A DNA stretch of 64,000 nt from NCBI GenBank assembly GCA_944322855.1, contig CALUQG010000002.1, positions 1-64,000 of the forward strand, read 5' to 3'. Source of the stretch: Candidatus Gastranaerophilales bacterium. GTDB lineage: Bacteria; Cyanobacteriota; Vampirovibrionia; Gastranaerophilales; Gastranaerophilaceae. Numbering within the stretch: the first letter of the stretch is position 1; each line of letters begins with the position of its first letter. The notes beneath the pieces are model-generated. The model saw only the letters and a list, made by a program, of their open reading frames with translations, searched no databases and had not been told where the DNA came from. Positions 50,421 through 59,268 of this stretch are shown in pieces. A program made the translations under genes and the position numbers.

Positions 50421-51355
50421 AAAAACTTGTTGATACACAAAAAAATATTGCAGTCCTTGTCGGAGGCCCTTCAAGCGAAGCGGAAGTCTCAAGACGTTCT
50501 GGAAAAAATGTTCTTAACGCATTGAAAAATCTAGGTTATGAAAACTCCCAGATGATTGAAGTTGACGAACACATTGCGAGAACACTAAAGGAAAAAAATA
50601 TTCAGGTTGTATACAATGCAATGCATGGCAGATATGGTGAAGACGGCTGTATTCAGGGACTGCTTGAGGTTATGCAAATACCTTATACAGGATGCGGTGT
50701 AATGGCAAGTTCTGTATGTATGAACAAAGAATACACAAAAAATATATTAAAAAGTGCAGGTATTCCTTTGATAAAATCTGTGTTGATAAGAAAAGGTGAA
50801 GATTATTCAGAAAAAATCAAAAACCTTAAATATCCTTTTATGCTGAAACCTGTTTCAGAAGGTTCAAGTATAGGAATGTATAAAGTCAACAACGAACAGG
50901 AAATGAAAAGCTGCTTTGAACAGTCCGCAAAATGTAATCAGGATATCATGATTGAAGAGTATATCGAAGGAATGAGCACAACAGTTGGTGTTTTAGAAGA
51001 TGAAAACGGACTCTTTGCTACAGAAATTCTTCAGTTTAATACAAAAACCGAATGGTATGATTATGAAGCAAAATACACTGCAGGCATGACTGAATTTATT
51101 CTGCCGGCAAAACTTGATGAGCAAATGACTCAAAAAGTAAAAAATATTGCTATAGATGCATTTAAAGCCTGCGGCTGCCGTGGATTGAGCAGGGTCGATT
51201 TCTTAATTACAAAAGAAGTACCTTATGTTCTTGAAATAAATACAAGCCCCGGGATGACGGATTTGAGTGATTTGCCTGCTCAATCAAAAGCTATGGGTAT
51301 TGATTATGATTCTCTTGTTCAGATTATACTTAATGGTGCAGGTTTAAATAAATAA
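50396..51355 (+). CDS. ddl: D-alanine-D-alanine ligase
   Basis: Ddl joins two D-alanines with ATP for the peptidoglycan stem. The N-domain has VGGPSSEAEVSRRSGKNV and NAMHGRYGEDGCIQGLLEVMQIPYTGCGVMAS. The ATP-grasp core has PFMLKPVSEGSSIGMYKV and, near the end, VDFLITKEVPYVLEINTSPGMTDLSDLPAQSKAMGI, with the metal-binding Glu and Asn. 319 residues is normal. The ATG lies inside the end of murB (25-base overlap), implying coupling. Confidence 0.95.
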   Translation: MEYDVKKIKKLVDTQKNIAVLVGGPSSEAEVSRRSGKNVLNALKNLGYENSQMIEVDEHIARTLKEKNIQVVYNAMHGRYGEDGCIQGLLEVMQIPYTGCGVMASSVCMNKEYTKNILKSAGIPLIKSVLIRKGEDYSEKIKNLKYPFMLKPVSEGSSIGMYKVNNEQEMKSCFEQSAKCNQDIMIEEYIEGMSTTVGVLEDENGLFATEILQFNTKTEWYDYEAKYTAGMTEFILPAKLDEQMTQKVKNIAIDAFKACGCRGLSRVDFLITKEVPYVLEINTSPGMTDLSDLPAQSKAMGIDYDSLVQIILNGAGLNK

Positions 51356-51368
51356 ACAAATAAATAAA

Positions 51369-52235
51369 ATGCAAAATAACAGTTATGACAATCATGGTGA
51401 AAACCTCAATATAGAACGCAGGGTTAAAATTAACCAGATGCAAAGAAATGTCAGACGGGGTAAAGAACGTATAAGATGGCTCCGCTGCTGGCTCAGACTG
51501 TTTATGATTGCTGTTTTGATTTTTGCTGCATACAAGGTATACAAATTGCCTCAATGGTATTTGAACAAAAATATATTTTCTTCGGCAAGCAATAATACTC
51601 TCTCGATCGTTGGAAACAAAATTACACCGACATATAGAATTATTTCTATTCTGCGTCAGTATCCTGTGCCGCAAAGACCTATATATTTGTTTAATACCTC
51701 AAAAATCGAAAAAGAAATAGAAAAATTGCCGCCTGTGAAACAGGTCTATATAAAAAGATTGTGGTTTCCTGCCAGACTGGGCATAATCATAGTTGAAAGA
51801 CGCCCGATTTTGCGTATTTCACCGGATCCTAAAGCTATGCCTGTTGCTTTTTATGCAGAAGGGGCAAAACTTATTGGCAGAGATTATCTGCCTTTAAAAA
51901 ATATTGAAAATACCATACTTGTTTTGAGTTATGGTACAAAAGGCGATGATTACAGAAATTGGGATGAAAAGAAAATCAGAAAAATTGAAACAATTGTACG
52001 TGCTGCCGAACAATTTTCGGGGCAAAAAGTTGAGTATATTGATCTTAGAAACCCTAAAGATATCTATATAAAACTCCCTGAAGTTAAAGTTCGTATCGGT
52101 GAATTAGATTATATGGCATTGTCCAGAATAAGAAATATCTCAGCCATACTTCCTCAATTAAAAACACTAAAAAAGAAAATAAAATATGTTGATTTGCGCT
52201 GGGAAGACGCTCAATATATAAAACTGGAGGAATAA
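51369..52235 (+). CDS. ftsQ: Cell division protein FtsQ/DivIB-like (POTRA)
   Basis: FtsQ is the bitopic scaffold linking early and late divisome proteins. The 288-residue protein has a basic cytoplasmic N terminus, one membrane span at about residues 42-59 (LFMIAVLIFAAYKVYKL), then a POTRA-like domain (LSIVGNKITPTYRIISILRQYP ... IEKEIEKLPPVKQVYIKRLWFPARLGIIIVERRPI) and a beta domain containing VDLRWEDAQYIKLEE at the end. The position after ddl is where ftsQ lies in division clusters. A strong terminator follows, so ftsA/ftsZ are not in this unit. Confidence 0.85.
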   Translation: MQNNSYDNHGENLNIERRVKINQMQRNVRRGKERIRWLRCWLRLFMIAVLIFAAYKVYKLPQWYLNKNIFSSASNNTLSIVGNKITPTYRIISILRQYPVPQRPIYLFNTSKIEKEIEKLPPVKQVYIKRLWFPARLGIIIVERRPILRISPDPKAMPVAFYAEGAKLIGRDYLPLKNIENTILVLSYGTKGDDYRNWDEKKIRKIETIVRAAEQFSGQKVEYIDLRNPKDIYIKLPEVKVRIGELDYMALSRIRNISAILPQLKTLKKKIKYVDLRWEDAQYIKLEE

Positions 52236-52250
52236 ATAAGATTAATATAA

Positions 52251-52290
52251 AAAACAAAAGCATTGATAAGTTCATCAATGCTTTTGTTTT
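52251..52290. terminator. Bidirectional terminator after ftsQ
   Basis: AAAACAAAAGCATTGAT pairs with ATCAATGCTTTTGTTTT around a six-base loop; A and T runs make it usable from both the ftsQ side and the pilin-like gene side. Confidence 0.92.
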
Positions 52291-52312
52291 GTTTAATTTT
52301 GATATTTTGGAA

Positions 52313-52960
52313 TTATTTCCATGTAATTTTGTTTTGTCTGATCATTCTGGCAGTGCAGGCCCAGCCGTCTGCAGCATTTCTTACACAAGCGGTCATATCT
52401 GTACCGTCTTTTGCTCCGTATGGATAAACTCCGTCATTTGCCACAACGAACTGTAAAACATCCAGACCTACAGTATTTGGCCCTTTCATTCCGTTTGTAT
52501 CTACACGTATGTGGAAACAAGCATCTTTTGCAGTGTCTCCGGAGCAAGACTTGCTTATAGATGCTGCTTCAATAAAATACAACATCCCATCAGCAGTTAC
52601 AAAGGCGGAATCCTGGTTGAACATATCACCACTCAAGCCTGCTGCACTATTGTTTAGCTGTTTAACATCATAAGTTTCGCTTGCATCTGGGGCGCCTACA
52701 TAGTTGAGTTTGGTTTTATACAAGTCAGCAATTGCTTTGGCACTATTCAAATCCCACATTCTGACAGAGCCGTTTTCAAGTTTTAATTCTTTTGTAACAT
52801 TAGCCAGTGTAGAATATGCTTTTTGTGCAAGAGCAACATTGGTTTGCAGTTGATGATGCTGCTGAAGTCCAGGAATTGTCATAGCTGCAATAACCCCGAT
52901 AATACCAAGTGTTAAAAGGGTTTCTGCCAGAGTAAATGCAGAAAATTTTGTTCTATTCAT
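52313..52960 (-). CDS. Type IV pilin-like / type II pseudopilin-like protein, paralogue 1
   Basis: The N terminus carries a prepilin signal: SAFTLAETLLTLGIIGVIAAMTIP, with Phe at +1, Glu at +5 and a long hydrophobic helix. The residue before Phe is Ala, where classical prepilins have Gly. The rest is a globular domain with cysteine pairs (KSCSGDTAKDACFHI, ACVRNAADGWACTARM) and DTNGMKGPNTVGLDV, a phrase shared with its neighbour. I start at MNRTKF with GGAGAAAT upstream. It is the last gene of the six-gene minus-strand run. Confidence 0.82.
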   Translation of the reverse strand: MNRTKFSAFTLAETLLTLGIIGVIAAMTIPGLQQHHQLQTNVALAQKAYSTLANVTKELKLENGSVRMWDLNSAKAIADLYKTKLNYVGAPDASETYDVKQLNNSAAGLSGDMFNQDSAFVTADGMLYFIEAASISKSCSGDTAKDACFHIRVDTNGMKGPNTVGLDVLQFVVANDGVYPYGAKDGTDMTACVRNAADGWACTARMIRQNKITWK

Positions 52961-52982
52961 CTTATTTCTCCAATCAATAACT

Positions 52983-53603
52983 CTAAATACCTTGTATACG
53001 TTCATCTGTACAGTCAGCATATGAACCATCGTTAATCCAGGGCATTTTCCCTTTCTTTATAGCATAATATGTACAGCCCATTTTTGTGTTTTTTCCATCA
53101 AAGTTTGCCGGCATAACACCGTCTTCCGTTACTAAAAAGTTGTGAACATCAACACCGACTCTGTTAGGCATTGAAGGGCCGTTTGTATCTACAGCAATTG
53201 TTCCGAGGCTGTTTGTATCAGCTGATTGATACATTCTCCAAATCATACCGTCTGTAGTTTGATACCATGTTGAGTTGTTTATTGTTGCATATGTGTCGCC
53301 GCTTAAATAAGAAACACTATAAGATGTAAAAGAATTTGATTGCAGTGTATTTAACACTTCTTTCATTCTTGTCCTGAGCGTATCTTCGTTTGACCATGTC
53401 CACCATTTTAAGTCGCCATATTTTATTTCAAGAGAAGTTATAGCCGCTTGAGCAGAAGAATATGCTTTTTTTGTAGCTGCTACATAGCGGACTTCTTCTT
53501 GATATTCTTTTAATGCAGGAATTGTCAAAGCTGCAATAACCCCGATTATAGACAAAGTTAATAGCGTTTCAGCTAAAGTGAATGCAGATTTTTTAATATT
53601 CAT
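52983..53603 (-). CDS. Type IV pilin-like / type II pseudopilin-like protein, paralogue 2
   Basis: The N-terminal prepilin segment SAFTLAETLLTLSIIGVIAALTIP is nearly identical to that of paralogue 1, again with Ala before the +1 Phe. The body contains VDTNGPSMPNRVGVDVHNFLVTEDGVMP, aligned with the corresponding part of paralogue 1. It presumably inserts in the inner membrane and may assemble into a pilus or secretion pseudopilus with its neighbour. I start at MNIKKS, preceded by AGAGGAAG; the longer frame upstream overlaps the HDOD gene and is not credible. Confidence 0.82.
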   Translation of the reverse strand: MNIKKSAFTLAETLLTLSIIGVIAALTIPALKEYQEEVRYVAATKKAYSSAQAAITSLEIKYGDLKWWTWSNEDTLRTRMKEVLNTLQSNSFTSYSVSYLSGDTYATINNSTWYQTTDGMIWRMYQSADTNSLGTIAVDTNGPSMPNRVGVDVHNFLVTEDGVMPANFDGKNTKMGCTYYAIKKGKMPWINDGSYADCTDERIQGI

Positions 53604-53625
53604 AATACTTCCTCTATTCTTATTG

Positions 53626-54429
53626 TTATGATGCGTTAAGTGTAGCAAACAAAGCACTACTTTTTTCATTAATTTCATCTCTGTATTGCATAATCTGATT
53701 AATTTCGAGTCCGAGCTGTTCTTTGACCATATCTTCATCAAACAGATCCGGCTCTTCATGAGATATTTTGTTTGCTAAATATGCAAGAGTACTAATTTGA
53801 GGCATAGATGAAGACATTGGATCGTGATGATATTTTATACAATTTGCTAATAAAACAGATAATTTCCATTTTTTTGCAAGTAAAAAGCCCAAATCAGCAT
53901 GATTTGTTTCAAACAATTCATTTTCAGCATCTATAACGTCCATACCGTTTCTTACCATAGTTTTTACTTTTTGATATGTCATAGTATCTGCAATATTTAA
54001 AAGTATTTTGCCTATATCATGCAAAAAGCCTATCGAAAATGCATCCGCTGCGTCTGCAACCCCTGTTTTGTTTGCAAGATATTCTGCAGCAACACCGCAT
54101 TTTAAAGAATGTTTCCACATATCTCTTCCGCCTTGGGATGTTAGCATGGGCTTCATTGCAACTGCAATAATAATATTTCTTGTTTGTGTCATTCCGAGCA
54201 ATGCCAGTGCTTTGTTAACGGAAGTAATTTCCTGGGCAAATCCGTAATATGCAGAATTTACAAGTTTTAAAACTTGTGTAGTAAGAGCCTGGTCATATGC
54301 CATTATGTCAGAAAGCTCTTTTGTTCCGGAATTATCATCTTTCATAATACCCAGTGCTTTTACTATAACATTAGGCATAGCCGGAAGTTCTTTTATTTGT
54401 TCTAATAACTTATTTGAATCTAAACTCAT
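53626..54429 (-). CDS. HDOD domain protein
   Basis: HDOD domains are HD-like regulatory modules in bacterial signalling, generally without catalytic metal binding. The 267-residue protein begins with ELPAMPNVIVKALGIM, then SDIMAYDQALTTQVLKLVNSAYYGFAQEI, ALALLGMTQTRNIII, and the FSIGFLHDIGKILL motif with HD present, and later ANCIKYHHDPM. It has no attached response-regulator or GGDEF domain. It lies between ftsX and two pilin-like genes with 22-base gaps on both sides, suggesting regulation of envelope or pilus functions. Confidence 0.88.
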   Translation of the reverse strand: MSLDSNKLLEQIKELPAMPNVIVKALGIMKDDNSGTKELSDIMAYDQALTTQVLKLVNSAYYGFAQEITSVNKALALLGMTQTRNIIIAVAMKPMLTSQGGRDMWKHSLKCGVAAEYLANKTGVADAADAFSIGFLHDIGKILLNIADTMTYQKVKTMVRNGMDVIDAENELFETNHADLGFLLAKKWKLSVLLANCIKYHHDPMSSSMPQISTLAYLANKISHEEPDLFDEDMVKEQLGLEINQIMQYRDEINEKSSALFATLNAS

Positions 54430-54451
54430 AACTTTATACCTGTTAATTTAT

Positions 54452-55363
54452 TTATACTTGTAAATGTTTTTTTATTGAAATCAAACTGCCGCCCGAAGCA
54501 AATCCGATTGCCACTATAAATAATACCAGCGTTACGGTATTATTGGCAAGTATAGGAGCAGGAACGGCAAAAAATGTATGAATTTTCAAAATCATATTAT
54601 TTACTGCATTTAAAGGGAATAAAGCAAAAAATGCACCTAAAAAACCATATATAGCTCCTTGTAATATCAACGGTATTTTGATATACCAGTTGCTTACACC
54701 CATAAGCCGCATTATCTCAATTTCTTCTTTCCGTGATTGTATAACAAGTTCAATGGTGTTGTTAATAATAGTAACTGTTAACACAGCGACTATAAGCATC
54801 GTAAATAAAGTTGTTGAATGTGCAACATTATTAGCTGTCTGCATTTTTTTTGCAATATCTTGAGCGTAGTTTAAATCTTCTACTCCTTTGGCTGTTTTTA
54901 TTTTATTAAAAACAGGAGTGATATTTTCAGGCTTATCAACTTTAACGTGAAGCGTATCCGGCAGCGGATTTTCCATATTTGCCATATCAAATTCACGTTT
55001 CATATCAGCCCATGATTTTTCTTTGGGGATAATTTTTACACGTTCTACATGTTCATATGTATTAATTTCTTTTGCGATTTGTTCTGTATTTGCATCAGAT
55101 TTAATATAAACTGAAATTTCAAGAGCATTTCCAAGCGCATTTATAAATGACGGAAGTGAGAGTGTTGTTCTCAAAAAGAAGCCGAAAATTGTTAAAATTG
55201 CAAAAATTATTGCAACAATAGCCAGATTTATCCATCCTGTTCTTTTTATTCCGTAAATAGCTTCAAGTGTAATTCTGTATATAATTCTTAACTCTTTTAG
55301 CCAGTCTTTAGGAATATGCTGTTTTACTTTTTTCTTTATTTTGTTTTTTGTTGTTTCTGTCAT
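54452..55363 (-). CDS. ftsX: Cell division ABC-type permease FtsX
   Basis: FtsX with FtsE activates peptidoglycan hydrolases during division. The 303-residue protein has a cytoplasmic N-terminal stretch, the first span (INLAIVAIIFAILTIFGFFL), a periplasmic domain with AKEINTYEHVERVKIIPKEKSWADMKREFD and DTLHVKVDKPENI, then three further spans (LFTMLIVAVLTVTII, GFLGAFFALFPL, LVLFIVAIGFASGG) after the EIEIMRLMGVSNWYI loop typical of the family. Its start follows ftsE by 18 bases, and no good ribosome binding site is visible. Confidence 0.92.
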   Translation of the reverse strand: MTETTKNKIKKKVKQHIPKDWLKELRIIYRITLEAIYGIKRTGWINLAIVAIIFAILTIFGFFLRTTLSLPSFINALGNALEISVYIKSDANTEQIAKEINTYEHVERVKIIPKEKSWADMKREFDMANMENPLPDTLHVKVDKPENITPVFNKIKTAKGVEDLNYAQDIAKKMQTANNVAHSTTLFTMLIVAVLTVTIINNTIELVIQSRKEEIEIMRLMGVSNWYIKIPLILQGAIYGFLGAFFALFPLNAVNNMILKIHTFFAVPAPILANNTVTLVLFIVAIGFASGGSLISIKKHLQV

Positions 55364-55381
55364 AACTTAGTTGCTCTTATT

Positions 55382-56056
55382 TTATTCATAAGTACCGGCT
55401 TGAACATCTCTGACAATTTGACCGTCTTCAAGAGTGAGAACTCTTTTTCTGAAGTAGTCTACCAGTGTATGGTCATGTGTTGAAACCAGTACAGTGATAC
55501 CTTTCTGGTTGATTTGTTCCAAAATCTGCATAATTTCCATAGAGTTTTTGGGATCCAAATTACCGGTAGGTTCATCTGCTATCAAAAGCGGAGGGCCGTT
55601 TACTATTGCTCTGGCAATAGAGACTCTTTGCTGTTCACCGCCTGACAATTCAGCAGGAGTAGCTTTCATTTTGTCTACGAGCCCGACGACTTTTAATGCA
55701 CCTGTGACTCTTGCTTCTATCTCTTTAGAACTCATACCAAGCGTTCTTATTACATAAGCACAATTGTCGTATATGCTCATATTTTGCAGCAATTTATAAT
55801 CTTGAAAAACAATTCCCATACAACGTCTTAAGTTTGGTACTTTTTCGGATGGCAGATTTGCAATATTTATTCCGCCTATCATAACACTGCCTGTTGTTGG
55901 TGTTTCTTCTTTATACAAAAGTTTCATTAGTGTAGATTTGCCGGCACCAGAGGAGCCTGTAATGAAAACAAATTCACCTGACATAATATCAAGATTGATA
56001 TTTTTTAGTGCATAATTATTCTTATATTTTTTAGTTACGCCTCTGAGTTGTATCAT
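55382..56056 (-). CDS. ftsE: Cell division ABC-type ATPase FtsE
   Basis: FtsE is the cytoplasmic ATPase that drives FtsX. The 224-residue protein has Walker A (TGSSGAGKSTLMKLLY), the Q-loop (GIVFQDYKLL), signature LSGGEQQRVSIARAI, Walker B with LLIADEPTGNLDP, and the H-loop (VSTHDH). The presence of FtsX immediately downstream fixes the assignment among short ABC ATPases. It starts eight bases after the stop of the WecG/TagA-type gene. Confidence 0.95.
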   Translation of the reverse strand: MIQLRGVTKKYKNNYALKNINLDIMSGEFVFITGSSGAGKSTLMKLLYKEETPTTGSVMIGGINIANLPSEKVPNLRRCMGIVFQDYKLLQNMSIYDNCAYVIRTLGMSSKEIEARVTGALKVVGLVDKMKATPAELSGGEQQRVSIARAIVNGPPLLIADEPTGNLDPKNSMEIMQILEQINQKGITVLVSTHDHTLVDYFRKRVLTLEDGQIVRDVQAGTYE

Positions 56057-56064
56057 ACTTTTTA

Positions 56065-56817
56065 TTAACCAACTTTTTCATGTATTGCTTCTATTATAAC
56101 CTGAACCAAAAACAAAGGCAAAGTTGGGAATATCCTCTTAAATCTTGATGGTTCCTTTAGCGTTCTGTAAAGCCACTCAAGTCCTAGTTTTTGCCATATT
56201 TCAGGTGCTCTTTTGGTCATACCTGACCATACGTCAAAACTTCCGCCAACCCCGATAAAAATGGTTGAAGGCATTTGCTCTTTTATTTTTGAGATAAAAA
56301 GCTCCTGTTTTGGCGCACCTAATGCAACAAATAATACACGGGGCTCAATTGCTTTCAGTTCTTGGATTATAATGTTTTCTTCCTGAATATCAAAATATCC
56401 GTTTCGAACATATGTTATATTTAGATTTTTATATTCTTCTCTCAGATTTTTTGCTGCTTTTTGCACAACTTCTTCTTTTGCACCGAGAAGACCTATTGTG
56501 TATCCTTCCAGTTCGCATAAAGAAATGAGTTTTTTAGCAAATTCAATGCCCGGAATATTTTCCTGCTCTATTCCTTTTATTTTTAAAGCAAGTTTAATTC
56601 CTACGCCGTCCGGGATAACAAGTTCTGCTCCATTTAATATCCTCCCGAAATCATCATTGTTTTTCCCGAGAGAAATCATTTCAGGATTTATCGTAACAAT
56701 CTGCATCCCTTTATTTTCTTGTAAATGCTGATTTGTATATTGAAGAGCTGTTTCAAAGTTGAACAAATCCACATCGAAACCTAATACAGATTCTTTTTTT
56801 CTTTGTAAGTGTTCCAT
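56065..56817 (-). CDS. WecG/TagA/CpsF-family glycosyltransferase
   Basis: Family members transfer ManNAc or ManNAcA to lipid-linked intermediates for teichoic acids, ECA or exopolysaccharides on the cytoplasmic membrane face. Visible motifs are IVTINPEMI, LVIPDGVGIKLAL, LLGAKEEVVQKAA, VALGAPKQELFI and the diagnostic IGVGGSFDVWSGMTKRAPEIWQKLGLEWLYRTLKEPSRFKR. About 250 residues is typical. I start at MEHLQR, because the 135 bases upstream in the frame are hydrophobic and overlap the nusB start region. There is no ribosome binding site; TATAAA lies about nine bases upstream. It heads the six-gene run. Confidence 0.88.
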   Translation of the reverse strand: MEHLQRKKESVLGFDVDLFNFETALQYTNQHLQENKGMQIVTINPEMISLGKNNDDFGRILNGAELVIPDGVGIKLALKIKGIEQENIPGIEFAKKLISLCELEGYTIGLLGAKEEVVQKAAKNLREEYKNLNITYVRNGYFDIQEENIIIQELKAIEPRVLFVALGAPKQELFISKIKEQMPSTIFIGVGGSFDVWSGMTKRAPEIWQKLGLEWLYRTLKEPSRFKRIFPTLPLFLVQVIIEAIHEKVG

Positions 56818-56883
56818 ATTTATTATTTTATATAAATCCAAAATTAGTTGCAATTTATTTCTTTTAAATTGTTTTTTTTTGTC

Positions 56884-56889
56884 TATAAT
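56884..56889 (+). promoter_or_regulatory. -10 box of nusB
   Basis: A perfect TATAAT lies 41 bases before the nusB ATG, after a T-rich stretch. Unlike dut and nrnA, this gene has a normal leader and a ribosome binding site (AAAAGGAAAG). Confidence 0.5.
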
Positions 56890-56930
56890 AAAATAATAAC
56901 AGACAGACACAATATAAAAAGGAAAGATAT

Positions 56931-57605
56931 ATGCAAGCAAGAAGAGCTGCAAGAGAATTGGCTTTAATATTATTTTCTCAGTTTGACAAAAAAATTACAC
57001 AGTATAATCAAGCTGAATTTGAAGATATAATTCTGAAATCAGTGAGAACACTTACAAACAATGCTATTGATGAGTTAAAAACTTCTGTAGGCTCAATTAA
57101 TGCAATGAAAGAATTTGTTGATAATTATGAAACCGAAAGTCCTGTAAATTTGCAAAGACCGCTTCAGGCAAATAATATACCGGTGGCTTTGCCTATGACA
57201 TCTGATTTAAGAGGACGTCTTGATGAATTGCTCAATATTTGTGAAAAAGTAGTTCTTGCGCTCGAAATTGCTGAAATGACTGCACTGGAACATACCGGTG
57301 AGGTGAAAAATTATGTTGTACAGCTTGCAACAACATACAAAGAACATTCAGGAGAAATAGACGGTTTTATTCAAAAATTTGCACATGGCTGGGATATAGA
57401 CAGACTTGTAAAAATAGACAAAGATATTTTGAGAATTTCAATTGCTGAACTTCTTTATATAGAAGGAGTACCTGTGAAAGTCGTAATTGATGAAGCTCTT
57501 GAGCTTGCGAAAAAATATTCTACAGATGACTCAGCTTCTTTTATAAACGGTATACTTGGCAAAGTTGTTGACGAGAAAAAAGCAAGAGATAAAGAAAAAG
57601 CTTAA
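56931..57605 (+). CDS. nusB: Transcription antitermination factor NusB, extended form
   Basis: NusB binds the boxA RNA of rRNA operons with NusE to prevent early termination. The N terminus RRAARELALILFSQFD is typical. The C-terminal half has FIQKFAHGWDIDRLVKIDKDILRISIAELLYIEGVPVKVVIDEALELAKKYSTDDSASFINGILGKV, the strongly conserved core. Between them about 70 residues (QAEFEDIILKSVRTLTNNA to EYKEHSG region) are extra compared with the usual 130-160 residues; Cyanobacteria also have long NusB proteins. The start has AAAGGAAAG upstream. ftsY follows by two bases. Confidence 0.92.
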   Translation: MQARRAARELALILFSQFDKKITQYNQAEFEDIILKSVRTLTNNAIDELKTSVGSINAMKEFVDNYETESPVNLQRPLQANNIPVALPMTSDLRGRLDELLNICEKVVLALEIAEMTALEHTGEVKNYVVQLATTYKEHSGEIDGFIQKFAHGWDIDRLVKIDKDILRISIAELLYIEGVPVKVVIDEALELAKKYSTDDSASFINGILGKVVDEKKARDKEKA

Positions 57606-57607
57606 TT

Positions 57608-58630
57608 ATGTTTGATTTTTTCAAGAAAAAAACAGAAAGCAATTCAGTTCAAAATAATAATGAAGCAGATTTATCACAATCTGCTCCTAATGAAACAGAA
57701 AAAAAAGACGACGGAAAAAAGAACTTTTTTTCTTTAACTTTTGAAACTCTAAAAAAAACAATTGAAAAGACAAGTGAATCACTGGTTGGTAATGTTGTAA
57801 ATAAAATTGAGCAGGAAGAAGAATTTGATGAGTTTGTTCTCGATGACATGGAAGAGCTTCTCATAAAAGCTGACCTTGGTGTAAATACCTCATCTGAAAT
57901 TGTTGACAAACTAAGAAAACAAAATCAGATGAAACCTTCTCAGGTAAGAGAATATCTGCAAAATGAATTTTCCAAAATACTGAATGACGCCGGCAGTAAT
58001 GTGTTGAATTACAAAGACGAGGAATTGAACTTATATTTTATTGTCGGAGTTAATGGATCAGGAAAAACGACTCTAATCGGAAAACTTGCTCACAGATTCA
58101 GAACTCAAGGGAAAAAAGTACTTGTTGCAGCAGGAGATACTTTTCGTGCTGCTGCAGAAGAACAGCTTGATATATGGAGCAAAAGAGCCGGTGCAGATAT
58201 AGTTAGAAACGACGGGGCTGACCCTGCATCAGTAGTGTTTGATGCCATCCGAAAAGCAAAAAATGAAAATTATGATGTTATATTAATCGATACCGCAGGA
58301 AGGCTGCAAAACAAATATAATCTTATGCAAGAGCTTACAAAAATAAAAAGTGTTATTGATAAAAATGCTCCCGAGGCACTTAGAGAATCTATTCTTGTTC
58401 TGGATGCAAATACCGGACAAAACGGGCTGTCTCAAGCTAAAGTTTTTACAGAATGTGTTAATTTGTCTTCTGTTGCACTGACAAAACTTGACGGATCCGC
58501 AAAAGGCGGAATAATCATTTCTATAGCAAAAGAAATGAAATTACCGGTTAAGCTTATAGGAGTCGGTGAAAAAATGGAAGATTTGAAAGATTTTGATGCT
58601 TCTGATTTTGTAAAAGCCCTATTTAATTAA
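57608..58630 (+). CDS. ftsY: Signal recognition particle receptor FtsY
   Basis: FtsY is the SRP GTPase receptor that delivers ribosomes to the translocon. An acidic, Asn/Glu-rich N-terminal region (about 1-60) is followed by the helical N domain and the NG GTPase with G1 GVNGSGKTTLIGKLA, G2 DTFRAAAEEQL, G3 DTAGRLQNKYNLM, G4 TKLDGSAKGG and the closing GVGEKMEDLKDF. 340 residues is normal. It starts two bases after the nusB stop and converges with the sigma-factor gene. Confidence 0.96.
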   Translation: MFDFFKKKTESNSVQNNNEADLSQSAPNETEKKDDGKKNFFSLTFETLKKTIEKTSESLVGNVVNKIEQEEEFDEFVLDDMEELLIKADLGVNTSSEIVDKLRKQNQMKPSQVREYLQNEFSKILNDAGSNVLNYKDEELNLYFIVGVNGSGKTTLIGKLAHRFRTQGKKVLVAAGDTFRAAAEEQLDIWSKRAGADIVRNDGADPASVVFDAIRKAKNENYDVILIDTAGRLQNKYNLMQELTKIKSVIDKNAPEALRESILVLDANTGQNGLSQAKVFTECVNLSSVALTKLDGSAKGGIIISIAKEMKLPVKLIGVGEKMEDLKDFDASDFVKALFN

Positions 58631-58635
58631 CCTCT

Positions 58636-59268
58636 TTAAAGCAAATTATTCTTTTCAAGTTCTTTTCTTATTTTGTTCAAACCCGATTGGATAATCCTTG
58701 ATATTCTTGATGGTGAAATATCAAAATCATCGGATAATTCTCTGAGTTTTTTGTCTTTAAAAAATTTTGCTTCAATAAGTTCTTGTTCTCTTTGTGGCAG
58801 TTTTTTCATTGCTTCTTTGATAGCAAGACTTATTTCATTAAAAACAATTGTTTCTTCCGGAGTTTTTGCATCATCTTTTATTTGAGTAGGATTTTCGGCT
58901 TCAGCCATTTCTTCAATAGACAGAATAGTTTTGTAAACAGCCTCTCTTATATCATTCACATCATTTTGTGTAACGGTGTTTTCTTTTTTAGTTTTTTGAG
59001 AGTACCATTTATATCTTCTTCTGACTTCATTTCTGATGGCCCATTTTATTGCAGTTGAAATGTATGAATTGTTGTATTTTGAAATATCGGAAGTTGAACA
59101 GAAATGATGCACAACCTGTATTCCGATGTTAACAAGTTCTGAAAAATCTATCAGATAGCTGGAAGACAGCTTTTTAAACTCAATTTTTGCAATAGTTTCA
59201 ATGAGTTCATGATATTCCTGAAGATTTTTTCTTATAGATGCTTTTGTCGGTGTATTCAATTTGTCCAA
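58636..59268 (-). CDS. Alternative sigma-70-family RNA polymerase sigma factor
   Basis: The protein has region 2 (FSELVNIGIQVV, YISTAIKWAIRNEVRRRYKWYSQ) and region 4 with a helix-turn-helix (LPQREQELIEAKFFKDKKLRELSDDFDISPSRISRIIQSGLNKIRKELE). The segment between them (REAVYKTILSIEEM) is short, so region 3 is reduced compared with FliA. It lacks regions 1.1 and 1.2, so it is an alternative factor. The start codon is TTG with AGGT upstream. Its regulon is unknown; a flagellin gene with a sigma-28-like promoter lies in the same window but that link is an inference. Confidence 0.8.
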   Translation of the reverse strand: MDKLNTPTKASIRKNLQEYHELIETIAKIEFKKLSSSYLIDFSELVNIGIQVVHHFCSTSDISKYNNSYISTAIKWAIRNEVRRRYKWYSQKTKKENTVTQNDVNDIREAVYKTILSIEEMAEAENPTQIKDDAKTPEETIVFNEISLAIKEAMKKLPQREQELIEAKFFKDKKLRELSDDFDISPSRISRIIQSGLNKIRKELEKNNLL

